A stretch of 31,683 nucleotides of DNA from a virus. The DNA lies in the IMG/VR virus record IMGVR_UViG_3300009537_000102, positions 1 to 31,683 of that record; one strand, written 5' to 3'. A program made the position numbers and the translations under genes. The notes under the pieces were generated by a model. It saw nothing but the letters and a program-made list of their open reading frames with translations. It was not told the DNA's origin and made no database searches. Positions 23,310 to 30,181 of the stretch are shown here, piece by piece (the first letter of the stretch is position 1; every line of letters begins with the position of its first letter).

Positions 23310-23980
23310 CAGATTCGCCTCAACCAGGGGATGTTAGGGTCGCCGAGTGACTGAAGCCTCCCGTCCCCCGCAATCATGGGGTAACGTTTAACCTGTGTCG
23401 CATACCAGACACGCATATCAGAAAGATACCTAGCATACTGTATGAACGCCCGTTCCGACTGGTCAAAATACTCTTCACGGTCCCACAGCTTCCACTTACA
23501 ATACTCCACCAACACCTGATGGAACCCAGCATGAAACTCGGGGACAGCAGCCCCCGAAGCCAACGCAGTAATGGCACGATAATAGTAGAGGGTGAACTTG
23601 TCGGTCACAGCCGCAGACGGAATGGGGCTGATAAGAATCTCATTCTCCCAGATTGTCCAATACTGAGGGTCAGCAGACGTGTTACCAGTATCATTACCAA
23701 ACCTACTGAAGAATGCGGCAGGCGCAATATACTCTACCCTCTGGTCGTTCGGATCATCGACCAACGATACAGCATACTCAAAATCACCAGGCAACGCATA
23801 GTTCTGCTGGTCAGCAACAGTAGTAACAGTAGAGTTAGCCTCCAAGAAAGGCCAGAAGTCAGCGATACCAACTTCAGCCATCCCGCTATCAATCAGAGCA
23901 ACAATCTCAGCGTCAGACACGTTGATGTCTTCGATCAGCGTGACCATGCGGACTTGTGCTAGTATAGCATCCCTATCCAT
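23309..23980 (-). CDS. Head-tail adaptor (tail tubular A-like)
   Basis: A 223-residue protein whose N-terminal region (RDAILAQVRMVTLIEDINVS, then SGMAEVGIADFWPFLEANST) and following FPL-type strand-turn segments (QQNYALPGDFEYAVSLVDD) match phage head-tail connector/tail tubular A proteins. The C-terminal helix contains FHQVLVEYCKWKLWDREEYF, a conserved feature of this group. It would form the ring below the portal. ATG 23980 overlaps the previous gene by 8 nt. Confidence 0.75.
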   Translation of the reverse strand: MDRDAILAQVRMVTLIEDINVSDAEIVALIDSGMAEVGIADFWPFLEANSTVTTVADQQNYALPGDFEYAVSLVDDPNDQRVEYIAPAAFFSRFGNDTGNTSADPQYWTIWENEILISPIPSAAVTDKFTLYYYRAITALASGAAVPEFHAGFHQVLVEYCKWKLWDREEYFDQSERAFIQYARYLSDMRVWYATQVKRYPMIAGDGRLQSLGDPNIPWLRRI

Positions 23981-24263
23981 GCCACAACTTCACGCGCTTA
24001 TGCCCAATGCAAACGTCTTTCCCACGTATAGGCGCAGCCTGACATGGCTCTCCCTTTTTAGTTATATACGAACATTTAGGCTTAGGCGACTCAGCCTTCC
24101 TCTGTTTACCCGTGCCAGGAATGGGCACACCAAACTGACCCCTACCCTGATAAGTGGGGACTCCCTTAAAACCTTGTAGTGGGACACCAGTATCCTCCAT
24201 AGGATTAGTCCCTAAGTGGTCCCTTCTTGAAATACCTTGTTTGAATGTGTTACCTTTTTTCAT
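23973..24263 (-). CDS. Small Cys/His zinc-binding protein (96 aa)
   Basis: The 96-residue product has a basic, Gly/Pro-rich N-terminal part and a C-terminal zinc motif CSYITKKGEPC...DVCIGHKR (C-x9-C, then C-x2-H), known from small phage proteins near structural genes. ATG 24263 has SD AAAGGA, just behind the hairpin that follows the capsid gene. The role is unknown; it could help assemble the head-tail joint. The protein at 28300 has a similar Cys/His pattern. Confidence 0.55.
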   Translation of the reverse strand: MKKGNTFKQGISRRDHLGTNPMEDTGVPLQGFKGVPTYQGRGQFGVPIPGTGKQRKAESPKPKCSYITKKGEPCQAAPIRGKDVCIGHKRVKLWHG

Positions 24264-24277
24264 TTTTCCTTTCCCGT

Positions 24278-24303
24278 CAGGGGGTAGGTTCTACTACCCC
24301 CTG
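24278..24303 (-). terminator. Hairpin after the capsid gene
   Basis: A perfect 10-bp stem CAGGGGGTAG/CTACCCCCTG with a 6-nt loop (24288-24293), 16 nt downstream of the capsid stop. No T-tract follows on the minus strand (ACGGGAAAGGAAAA instead), so it is more likely a leaky terminator or an RNA-stabilising structure than a full stop. T7 has its terminator at the same place, after gene 10. Confidence 0.6.
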
Positions 24304-24318
24304 CGGAACTCACCACAT

Positions 24319-25266
24319 TTAGGATGTGGTTACACCATCTAGAATCCCTTGACGTTTCCTATTAGAAATTGTCAACTGACCATAGAGTAGCATTTTCTTG
24401 ATGCGAACATCTTGGTTCACAGGCTCCAACCAGTCTGACATCTTAAACCAAGTGTCACCAAGCTTATAAAGCGTAATGTACTTAAGGTTCAAGAAGTAGA
24501 TGCGGTCGGCTTGAGCGTTTCTATCAAAAGAAATCGGCGCACCGTGGAACATGATGGTTTCAAACCCTTGGTTTGCCATCGTTGGGTCCATGAAACGCTG
24601 ATTAGCTTCAAAGAAACTATCAACATGAGCATACAAGGTCTCAGTCGTAAATATGTTGGTCGGGAAGTCATTACCTTCCGACACAGCAAGATACTTCTGA
24701 CGTATTTCAGTAAAGTCGGTGATTGCACCAACACTACCTGTTACGCTTGACTGCCACCAATCATTACCAGCACCAGCGGGGTCGATTCCACCGACCACTG
24801 CTGTATCTGAAATGAGGGCGTCTAGTCCAAGGAAATCCTTGTTGCTATTACCTGATCCATCCAAGAAGAACAAAGAGTCGAGACTCTCTGCTATTGACAT
24901 TTCAGCACGCGTTACTTCGTTTTCTACGATTCGTAGAACGGCAGAAGCGCCACTGTTCTTTGCAACATCAATATTCTTCAATTTAATTGCAGCGTAATAC
25001 TGTCGCCAGTCAAACTCGGCAGCCGTTATACCCTCATCCTCGTCGGTCAAGAATGTATCAGCACCAGAGTAAGAACCCTGGTTCCCTAGCTCTGAATAGA
25101 GCAGGGGCTGTACAATGCTTGTCCCACCGTCGAGAGTCTCAACGTTGCCGAAGGTCTGAATAGCAAAGAGAAGAGGCTTGGACGTGAAGATGTTATCTTC
25201 AAGCGTCGGCTTATACTTCTCAAGTGTCGTCGCAATTAGACGATCAAAATCACTGTTTCCAGCCAT
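24319..25266 (-). CDS. Major capsid protein (HK97-like fold)
   Basis: A 315-residue protein. An N-terminal helical part (DFDRLIATTLEKYKPTLEDN) is followed by the P-loop-like capsid region (TFLTDEDEGITAAEFDWRQY, AAIKLKNIDVAKNSGASAVL) and a C-terminal beta part with FETIMFHGAPISFDR and WFKMSDWLEPVNQDVRIKKM. These are typical of HK97-fold capsid proteins of tailed phages. A very strong SD (AAGGAGGT) precedes ATG 25266, and a hairpin follows, both in keeping with the most highly expressed gene. Confidence 0.85.
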   Translation of the reverse strand: MAGNSDFDRLIATTLEKYKPTLEDNIFTSKPLLFAIQTFGNVETLDGGTSIVQPLLYSELGNQGSYSGADTFLTDEDEGITAAEFDWRQYYAAIKLKNIDVAKNSGASAVLRIVENEVTRAEMSIAESLDSLFFLDGSGNSNKDFLGLDALISDTAVVGGIDPAGAGNDWWQSSVTGSVGAITDFTEIRQKYLAVSEGNDFPTNIFTTETLYAHVDSFFEANQRFMDPTMANQGFETIMFHGAPISFDRNAQADRIYFLNLKYITLYKLGDTWFKMSDWLEPVNQDVRIKKMLLYGQLTISNRKRQGILDGVTTS

Positions 25267-25290
25267 TGCAGTACCTCCTTATTAGTTTTG

Positions 25291-26196
25291 TTAAAGGTTA
25301 CTCACGACAGCTTCAAGCCTGTCGGCTGAGATACCCTCTTCCGTAAAAGTGTCCTGCATCGCGGCTCGGAAACTATCAAAGTTCTTAACCTCAACTGAGC
25401 GTTTACCTAAACCCTGTTCACTGCCATATCCAGTAGAGGTTGAGTTAGCAACAGCATTGTCATGCTGTTTCTCACGTAACGCCTTTTGCTGCATGAGCGC
25501 ACCAAACACCAAACTGATGTCACTAGTGCCCGCCTCAAGAGCCTTGTTCAAGACAAGCGTACGATCAGACTCAGAAATAGGCGTGTCATAGACTTCCTCT
25601 AACTGTTCAAAAATCGCGTTGACTTGATCAACAGCGTTCTGTTCCTCAATTGCTCTCAACCTTGGGTCGTTAGCGAGCCTCTCGTTAAGCTTCCGCTCAA
25701 CTAGCTCGTCAATGTCCAGGTCATCTGATTCCTTTGGCGGTGCATCCTGCTGCACCAAAGGTTGACCAGCCCTGTGACTGTCCCAAAGTTTCTGAATTGT
25801 CGCAGTAGGGTTCTTCTGTAAAGCCTTGTAAAGATTAATAGCGGTTTCGCTATCCTTACGCTCCTCAGACAACTCTTGCGTTTTGCGCGTATAATCTGAC
25901 TGTCTCATATATCCCGCACGTAGCTCAGCGACGGAAACCGTCTGCCCATCTACGTCTACAGAAACTGAATCCAAATCAATTGGTTGTTCATTCTCTGGTT
26001 CCTTCTCAACGAGGTCACTGAACAGTCCAGTATTCTCCTCGTCGCTCTCAACGGCAGGTTGTTCTACTTCTGCAACATGGGGCGGCGCAGGTGATTCGTT
26101 ACCAGGCGAATCCGCTGCGGGTTCTGGAACACCCTCAGCAGCTTGCGCTTCATCCCATGCCGCTTGGAAGTTGAGTCCCGCGGCTTTCTTTGGCAT
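25291..26196 (-). CDS. Capsid scaffolding protein
   Basis: A 301-residue acidic, mostly helical protein directly upstream of the capsid gene, as usual for scaffolds. A Pro/Glu-rich N-terminal third (EPAADSPGNESPAPPHVAEV) is followed by SVAELRAGYMRQSDYTRKTQ, a motif frequent in phage scaffold proteins, then long coiled-coil stretches (DELVERKLNERLANDPRLRA). No protease motif was found, so it is probably not self-processing. ATG 26196 has SD GGAGG just behind promoter element 4. Confidence 0.8.
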   Translation of the reverse strand: MPKKAAGLNFQAAWDEAQAAEGVPEPAADSPGNESPAPPHVAEVEQPAVESDEENTGLFSDLVEKEPENEQPIDLDSVSVDVDGQTVSVAELRAGYMRQSDYTRKTQELSEERKDSETAINLYKALQKNPTATIQKLWDSHRAGQPLVQQDAPPKESDDLDIDELVERKLNERLANDPRLRAIEEQNAVDQVNAIFEQLEEVYDTPISESDRTLVLNKALEAGTSDISLVFGALMQQKALREKQHDNAVANSTSTGYGSEQGLGKRSVEVKNFDSFRAAMQDTFTEEGISADRLEAVVSNL

Positions 26197-26210
26197 ATTA
26201 TTGCCTCCTT

Positions 26211-26233
26211 CATATATATGCGAATATGTATTA
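26211..26233 (-). promoter_or_regulatory. Late promoter-like element 4
   Basis: Minus strand from 26233: TAATACA, TATTCGC, A, TATATAT, G, then AAGGAGG (SD of the scaffold). It lies 8 nt after the portal stop, the only copy that does not overlap a stop codon. It would give scaffold and capsid a transcript separate from the portal. Confidence 0.65.
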
Positions 26234-26241
26234 TATTCACA

Positions 26242-28122
26242 TCATCGACTCGGCAACATACCACTATTAGATGGATTCACCATGTCGTCAGGCGGGTTGG
26301 TGGTCTGGGGGCGCGGCTCCCCAGGTTGCGTCTGACCGCCACCGCCGAAACCTTCACCGCCAGGAGCAGCACCACCCATAGCACCCTGCGCCTGCTGCAA
26401 CATCATAAGCTGCTGAACCATCTGCTGGTTCTCATCGCTTTCAAACAGGGCGTCCACATCTTCAATACCCTCAGCCTCCAACCACAACTCCAACAGTCGT
26501 TTAATGTTAAACGGCACCTGCAATTGCATGAGCAGAGGTGTAGCCCCCAACATGATCTGCACAATCTGATTCAGTTTTTGTGCTTTGACCTGGGGGTTTC
26601 TAAGCTCAGTGGACCCGCGTTCAACCTGAACCTCATACCGACCCGCGAAAATTTCTGGGGTCGGAGTGAAAATCAGGTCAGTATTCAGTTCATCAGCACC
26701 AGTAGCACGGTTGAGCCTTTCAGCTTCACGGCCCGTAACATACTGACGCATCTCTTCAAAGTTAGTGAGGGGGAGAACATCACGTACCGTGTCGAGGAGA
26801 AGCTGGCCTAGATCACGGGCAGCCCGTTCGACTTGGAGTAGTTTGTGGCGGGTACGGATGTTCGTAGCCCCCTCAATGATCGTGGCCTCAGTCGCAGTAC
26901 GACTAATGTTCTGCGGCACACCACGAAGATACTCGTTAACACCAGTCAGCTCGTTGATGTCAGCACGAATCTGAGCGTCCAAATTATATGAGTCCTGGCC
27001 GATAGGAGCAGGAGCAATATAGTTAATCAGATAGTCGAGCGGTTCAGGCGCTTCAATAGGGATAATGTCGTTGACACGAGACGACTTCATCGCCTCCTCA
27101 GCATCATCATTCAGAGCCTGCTGGCGGATAACCCACTTACCCACGTTCCTGCGCCTATGCGTAATCATCTGCGAACGAGTCTTATTCAACTCGTGCTGCA
27201 GGGAAGAAACCTGTTCAAGTTCACCAATATGGTAGGGGGCGTTAGGAATCCTATAGTTAGTCATTTGTACGATAGGACAAGTAATCTGTTCAATATACCT
27301 TACAGGCGTTACAGCGCCAGGAGTGAACGACATCATCCACTTCTCTTTAAGATCGTAGAACTCGTAGACTGTCACCCATTCAGCAGTGTCCACGTCATCT
27401 AACCGTGAACGGTCTTCAGGTGAAATGTTCGTCGTGTCTATAGCACCCGAATCGAATGCAGTTTTCTCAGTGACCTTGTAACGTCTATCATTAATGAGTT
27501 CCCGTCTGGGAAGTATGATGCGTTGAGCCACCCAACGGGCGTTGTGGATACCATCAGAGTAGGGGTCAATCCAAATGTCCCAAGGGTTGATGCGCTCCAC
27601 AAAAAAGTGACCGACTTCCACGCGGTTCTGCACTTCGTCACCGAGGGTATCATAAATCTCTTTCATCCTAATATCGTATCCGACTTTAATATAACCGTCA
27701 CCGTAGAGCAGATAGTCGAACGTCGTGTCAGACAAGTGTGTCTGCCCACGAACATCAACAGACGACCAGAGACGATTCAAGAATGATTGTAGGAGAACAG
27801 CGTTATCCTGCTGGGCATCCCCCGACAGGGGTGACACCATAAACGAAGGGTCTTCGTCAGCTACGAAAGGAACCAGCGTGTTGATTGTAGAAAACGAAAT
27901 ATTGACGCTAACTAGGTCAGCAGTGGGGTCTTCAGGGTTCATCTGCCACTGTGTACCAGCATACAGGGCATACGAGTCGTTCCAAACGCTTTCACGTTGT
28001 TTCTGCCTGTAAGCCTGGCCCAATTCCAGGCGTTCCATAGCACCAGTGAGTCGCTCCTCTGTCTCTTTAGACAGGCGGCTGCGAATCTTAGCGTTACGGT
28101 TATAACCTATTACGTCAGGCAC
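26242..28122 (-). CDS. Portal protein
   Basis: A 626-residue portal-type protein. Typical parts: N-terminal WNDSYALYAGTQWQMNPEDP, SFSTINTLVPFVADEDPSFM, TTFDYLLYGDGYIKVGYDIR (wing/clip region), then PAPIGQDSYNLDAQIRADIN and LTGVNEYLRGVPQNISRTAT, a common portal motif. The end is Gly/Gln-rich and flexible (GGAAPGGEGFGGGGQTQPGE). It forms the packaging ring and joins head to tail. The start is GTG 28122, overlapping the upstream stop by 8 nt, with SD GAGGAG about 11 nt upstream. Confidence 0.85.
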   Translation of the reverse strand: MPDVIGYNRNAKIRSRLSKETEERLTGAMERLELGQAYRQKQRESVWNDSYALYAGTQWQMNPEDPTADLVSVNISFSTINTLVPFVADEDPSFMVSPLSGDAQQDNAVLLQSFLNRLWSSVDVRGQTHLSDTTFDYLLYGDGYIKVGYDIRMKEIYDTLGDEVQNRVEVGHFFVERINPWDIWIDPYSDGIHNARWVAQRIILPRRELINDRRYKVTEKTAFDSGAIDTTNISPEDRSRLDDVDTAEWVTVYEFYDLKEKWMMSFTPGAVTPVRYIEQITCPIVQMTNYRIPNAPYHIGELEQVSSLQHELNKTRSQMITHRRRNVGKWVIRQQALNDDAEEAMKSSRVNDIIPIEAPEPLDYLINYIAPAPIGQDSYNLDAQIRADINELTGVNEYLRGVPQNISRTATEATIIEGATNIRTRHKLLQVERAARDLGQLLLDTVRDVLPLTNFEEMRQYVTGREAERLNRATGADELNTDLIFTPTPEIFAGRYEVQVERGSTELRNPQVKAQKLNQIVQIMLGATPLLMQLQVPFNIKRLLELWLEAEGIEDVDALFESDENQQMVQQLMMLQQAQGAMGGAAPGGEGFGGGGQTQPGEPRPQTTNPPDDMVNPSNSGMLPSR

Positions 28123-28300
28123 TAGAATCTTTACTCCTCATATCAGACAGTTTTTTACGTTTCTGCCCACGAATAGAAAGCCCACTTGCAGCCTGATAAC
28201 CGTGTAACACACGTTCAGCTTCTTCTTGTGTAGCATAGGAGGCGCGACCTCGGCCAACACGCCAACGACCATTCTTGTCTTGTTGGACTATATCAGCCAT
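28115..28300 (-). CDS. Small hypothetical protein (61 aa)
   Basis: ATG 28300 overlaps the previous stop as TAATG. The 61-residue product starts with a strand-like piece (MADIVQQDKNGRWRVGRGRA), then has helix ASYATQEEAERVLHGYQAAS and a basic tail. The KNGRWRVGRG / YATQEEAERVL order recalls small AP2/integrase-arm-like DNA-binding folds, but this is weak. Just upstream of the portal gene. Confidence 0.5.
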   Translation of the reverse strand: MADIVQQDKNGRWRVGRGRASYATQEEAERVLHGYQAASGLSIRGQKRKKLSDMRSKDSSA

Positions 28301-28578
28301 TAAATCACTCCACCTTCACTCAGTTTTCGGCGCGGCGCAAAACGAGCCGACGCCTTATTCTCAGGAATCGGATCAGGGAGTCCCTGACGCCTCTTCTGGG
28401 CGTACATGTCCTCCACATATTTACGTGTGCCTTGCCCGCCAGTCACGTCGCGGCCTTCCCTTTCACGTTTGAGACCTTCGGTACTAGACCGAATGGTCTG
28501 AATTTTGTGCTTAAAACATAGGCCGTCACGATTCAACGGGCGCTCGCACCCGTCTAGGGTGCAAACCTCGTCAGACAT
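28300..28578 (-). CDS. Cys/His zinc-binding protein (92 aa)
   Basis: ATG 28578 overlaps the previous stop as TAATG. The N-terminal motif CTLDGCERPLNRDGLCFKHK (C6, C11, C21, H24) is a compact zinc-binding module. The rest is basic and helical (EGLKREREGRDVTGGQGTRK, YVEDMYAQKRRQG). A DNA or nucleoprotein role near packaging/portal is possible. No specific function recognised. Confidence 0.55.
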   Translation of the reverse strand: MSDEVCTLDGCERPLNRDGLCFKHKIQTIRSSTEGLKREREGRDVTGGQGTRKYVEDMYAQKRRQGLPDPIPENKASARFAPRRKLSEGGVI

Positions 28579-28919
28579 TATCGTTTCGCTTTGCGGTTAT
28601 TAGGGTGTTGTGCAAACTTAGAGCCAGACTTCGACTTACCCGCATTCGGGTTAGTACGGTCATGGCCTCTACGCGTCCCACCACCACGAACAGACGTTTT
28701 GTCTGATAGTGCTGGATGTGGTTCTAAATGCGAACCGCCACTATTGGCGGCACGCGGTTTAGCTCCACCCTCACCCTGGTCAAGATGAGAGCCGCTAGCC
28801 TTACGGCCACCGCGCAGTCTTCCTTCACCCTTTGGATCTAAATGAGAACCGCTACCTTTAGCACCAATGGCTCTACCTTCACCTTGTTTCAGGTGATCTT
28901 CATGAGCATATTTTGGCAT
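28578..28919 (-). CDS. Basic Gly/His-rich repeat protein (113 aa)
   Basis: ATG 28919 overlaps the previous stop as TAATG and has SD GGAAAGGAG. Three G-S-H-L-(D/E) units (near residues 24, 43 and 63) alternate with G-E-G-(R/G) pieces, giving a low-complexity, strongly basic protein ending SGSKFAQHPNNRKAKR. It is probably disordered in isolation. Together with the next gene it looks like a pair of DNA-condensing or capsid-internal proteins. No known family. Confidence 0.55.
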   Translation of the reverse strand: MPKYAHEDHLKQGEGRAIGAKGSGSHLDPKGEGRLRGGRKASGSHLDQGEGGAKPRAANSGGSHLEPHPALSDKTSVRGGGTRRGHDRTNPNAGKSKSGSKFAQHPNNRKAKR

Positions 28920-29131
28920 TAACTTTTCTCTCCTTTCCTCGCTCGGCCTACAACGCCGAATGGATTCTTGAATTGGGGTGGTTTCGTACTCAACTCTCTA
29001 GAGACAGACACTCCCCGTGGACTGTGACGCCTGCGGTTTCCATGACCTGACCCCAAGCCTGCCTTGCCGACAGCTTGACGCTTACGTGCGCGCCGTCTAC
29101 GCGACTTACGCGCCTTACTTAGTTTAGGCAT
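28919..29131 (-). CDS. Very basic protamine-like protein (70 aa)
   Basis: The 70-residue product starts MPKLSKARKSRRRRARKRQA: its first half is dominated by Arg and Lys, and it has a Gly/Pro/Ser-rich second half (SPRGVSVSRELSTKPPQFKN). The composition resembles nucleic-acid condensing peptides. It is the first gene behind promoter element 5, with SD GAGGAGG directly after TATATATG. It could be packaged with DNA or help the portal/terminase step. Confidence 0.6.
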   Translation of the reverse strand: MPKLSKARKSRRRRARKRQAVGKAGLGSGHGNRRRHSPRGVSVSRELSTKPPQFKNPFGVVGRARKGEKS

Positions 29132-29141
29132 AAAACCTCCT

Positions 29142-29164
29142 CATATATATGCGAGAACGTATCA
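29142..29164 (-). promoter_or_regulatory. Late promoter-like element 5
   Basis: Minus strand from 29164: TGATACG, TTCTCGC, A, TATATAT, G, then AGGAGG (SD). It has TGATACG instead of TAATACG, and TGA is the stop codon of the 80-residue gene upstream. It stands before the basic protein/portal group. Confidence 0.6.
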
Positions 29165-29404
29165 TTTAAAATCAGTCAACCTGGGGCGACGATTATGATA
29201 CTCCCCTTTTAACAAAGGATCAGGTTTGATACGACGCTCCTCATGGATGAACGCACGCGGCTGCCACATGTGCCGCCTCGTACTACGATCCCCACGACCA
29301 GGCGTCACCCAGCCGCCACGAACCAACACTCCCTCCACGTCATCACCCCACGGGCCAAGACCCCGCAACAAGAATAATCCTACACGACCCAGTAACGCAG
29401 CCAT
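29162..29404 (-). CDS. Hypothetical protein (80 aa)
   Basis: ATG 29404 lies at the junction with the previous stop. The 80-residue product has a hydrophobic start (MAALLGRVGLFLLRGLGPWG), which could be a weak membrane or signal segment, then Gly/Val/Arg-rich sequence and a basic C-terminal half (HEERRIKPDPLLKGEYHNRR). The gene ends inside promoter element 5. Function unknown. Confidence 0.5.
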   Translation of the reverse strand: MAALLGRVGLFLLRGLGPWGDDVEGVLVRGGWVTPGRGDRSTRRHMWQPRAFIHEERRIKPDPLLKGEYHNRRPRLTDFK

Positions 29405-29934
29405 TAGTCAATCAGCCTCGCAGCAGGATCACCCACACGCAGATCAATAGGATTACCATCCTTATCCTCAAGATCCCACTCCTTAAAAACGGTAGTCCCA
29501 TCCTCCTCATAAATCGTTTCCTTAACAGTAGTGATGCGACGATTATTGCGCAGATACTTGATGATTTCAGTCTGCGACACTAGCCCTGCAGAGTTGTTGG
29601 CAACGACCGACACCTGATTTTCCACGCGGAAAGCAGGGTCGCCCACGTTCGTGTTCCCACCAACCACGTTCACAGTATACGCACCATCCTCAAACTCCAA
29701 CGACCACGGAGCAATGATTTCAACGAAACGAGCATACGTCACACCAGACAACGTAATTTCACTAGTATGAATATGAGTGTCAGATTTGGGCATATGCTCC
29801 TCACTGTCCTCCAAGTCCTTCAACCAGTCATGCAGGTCACCCGCATCCAACTCGTAAAGGGTGCCCGAAACAAGCGTCAAATCCGCCTGCGGAATAGTCA
29901 GCACACTCGTAACATAATTAGCCGATATCGCCAT
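29404..29934 (-). CDS. Virion structural-type protein (176 aa)
   Basis: A 176-residue protein with VTSVLTIPQADLTLVSGTLY, LKDLEDSEEHMPKSDTHIHT, EITLSGVTYARFVEIIAPWS, FEDGAYTVNVVGGNTNVGDP and VSVVANNSAGLVSQTEI. This ordered pattern is typical of small beta-sandwich phage structural proteins, which often lie next to fibre or tail genes. The last 40 residues (TVKETIYEEDGTTVFKEWDL) look like a beta hairpin for trimer or collar contact. ATG 29934 lies 17 nt inside the previous gene. Confidence 0.65.
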   Translation of the reverse strand: MAISANYVTSVLTIPQADLTLVSGTLYELDAGDLHDWLKDLEDSEEHMPKSDTHIHTSEITLSGVTYARFVEIIAPWSLEFEDGAYTVNVVGGNTNVGDPAFRVENQVSVVANNSAGLVSQTEIIKYLRNNRRITTVKETIYEEDGTTVFKEWDLEDKDGNPIDLRVGDPAARLID

Positions 29935-30181
29935 CTATCTCATGCCTCATTTCTCTCACTTCGCTTTGCAAATCCTCCATTTGTTGAAGAACCATACCGA
30001 ACGTTTCCTGCATCTTATAGAACACATTGTTCAGATTCGCAGTCGCATTAGCCAGACGAACCAGACGTTTTTCCAGATCACCCAACTGGTCGTTCACCCA
30101 TTCCTCACGTTCATGCCACGCATTAAAATTTGCATCCAACATGTCAGTCGTATATTTTCTTGTTTTACTCGGTGTTGCCAT
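29918..30181 (-). CDS. Coiled-coil protein (87 aa)
   Basis: ATG 30181 overlaps the upstream stop. Almost the whole product is helical with heptad-like spacing (WVNDQLGDLEKRLVRLANAT, then ETFGMVLQQMEDLQSEVREM). It is probably a small oligomeric virion or assembly protein working with the beta-rich proteins on either side. Confidence 0.6.
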   Translation of the reverse strand: MATPSKTRKYTTDMLDANFNAWHEREEWVNDQLGDLEKRLVRLANATANLNNVFYKMQETFGMVLQQMEDLQSEVREMRHEIDGDIG

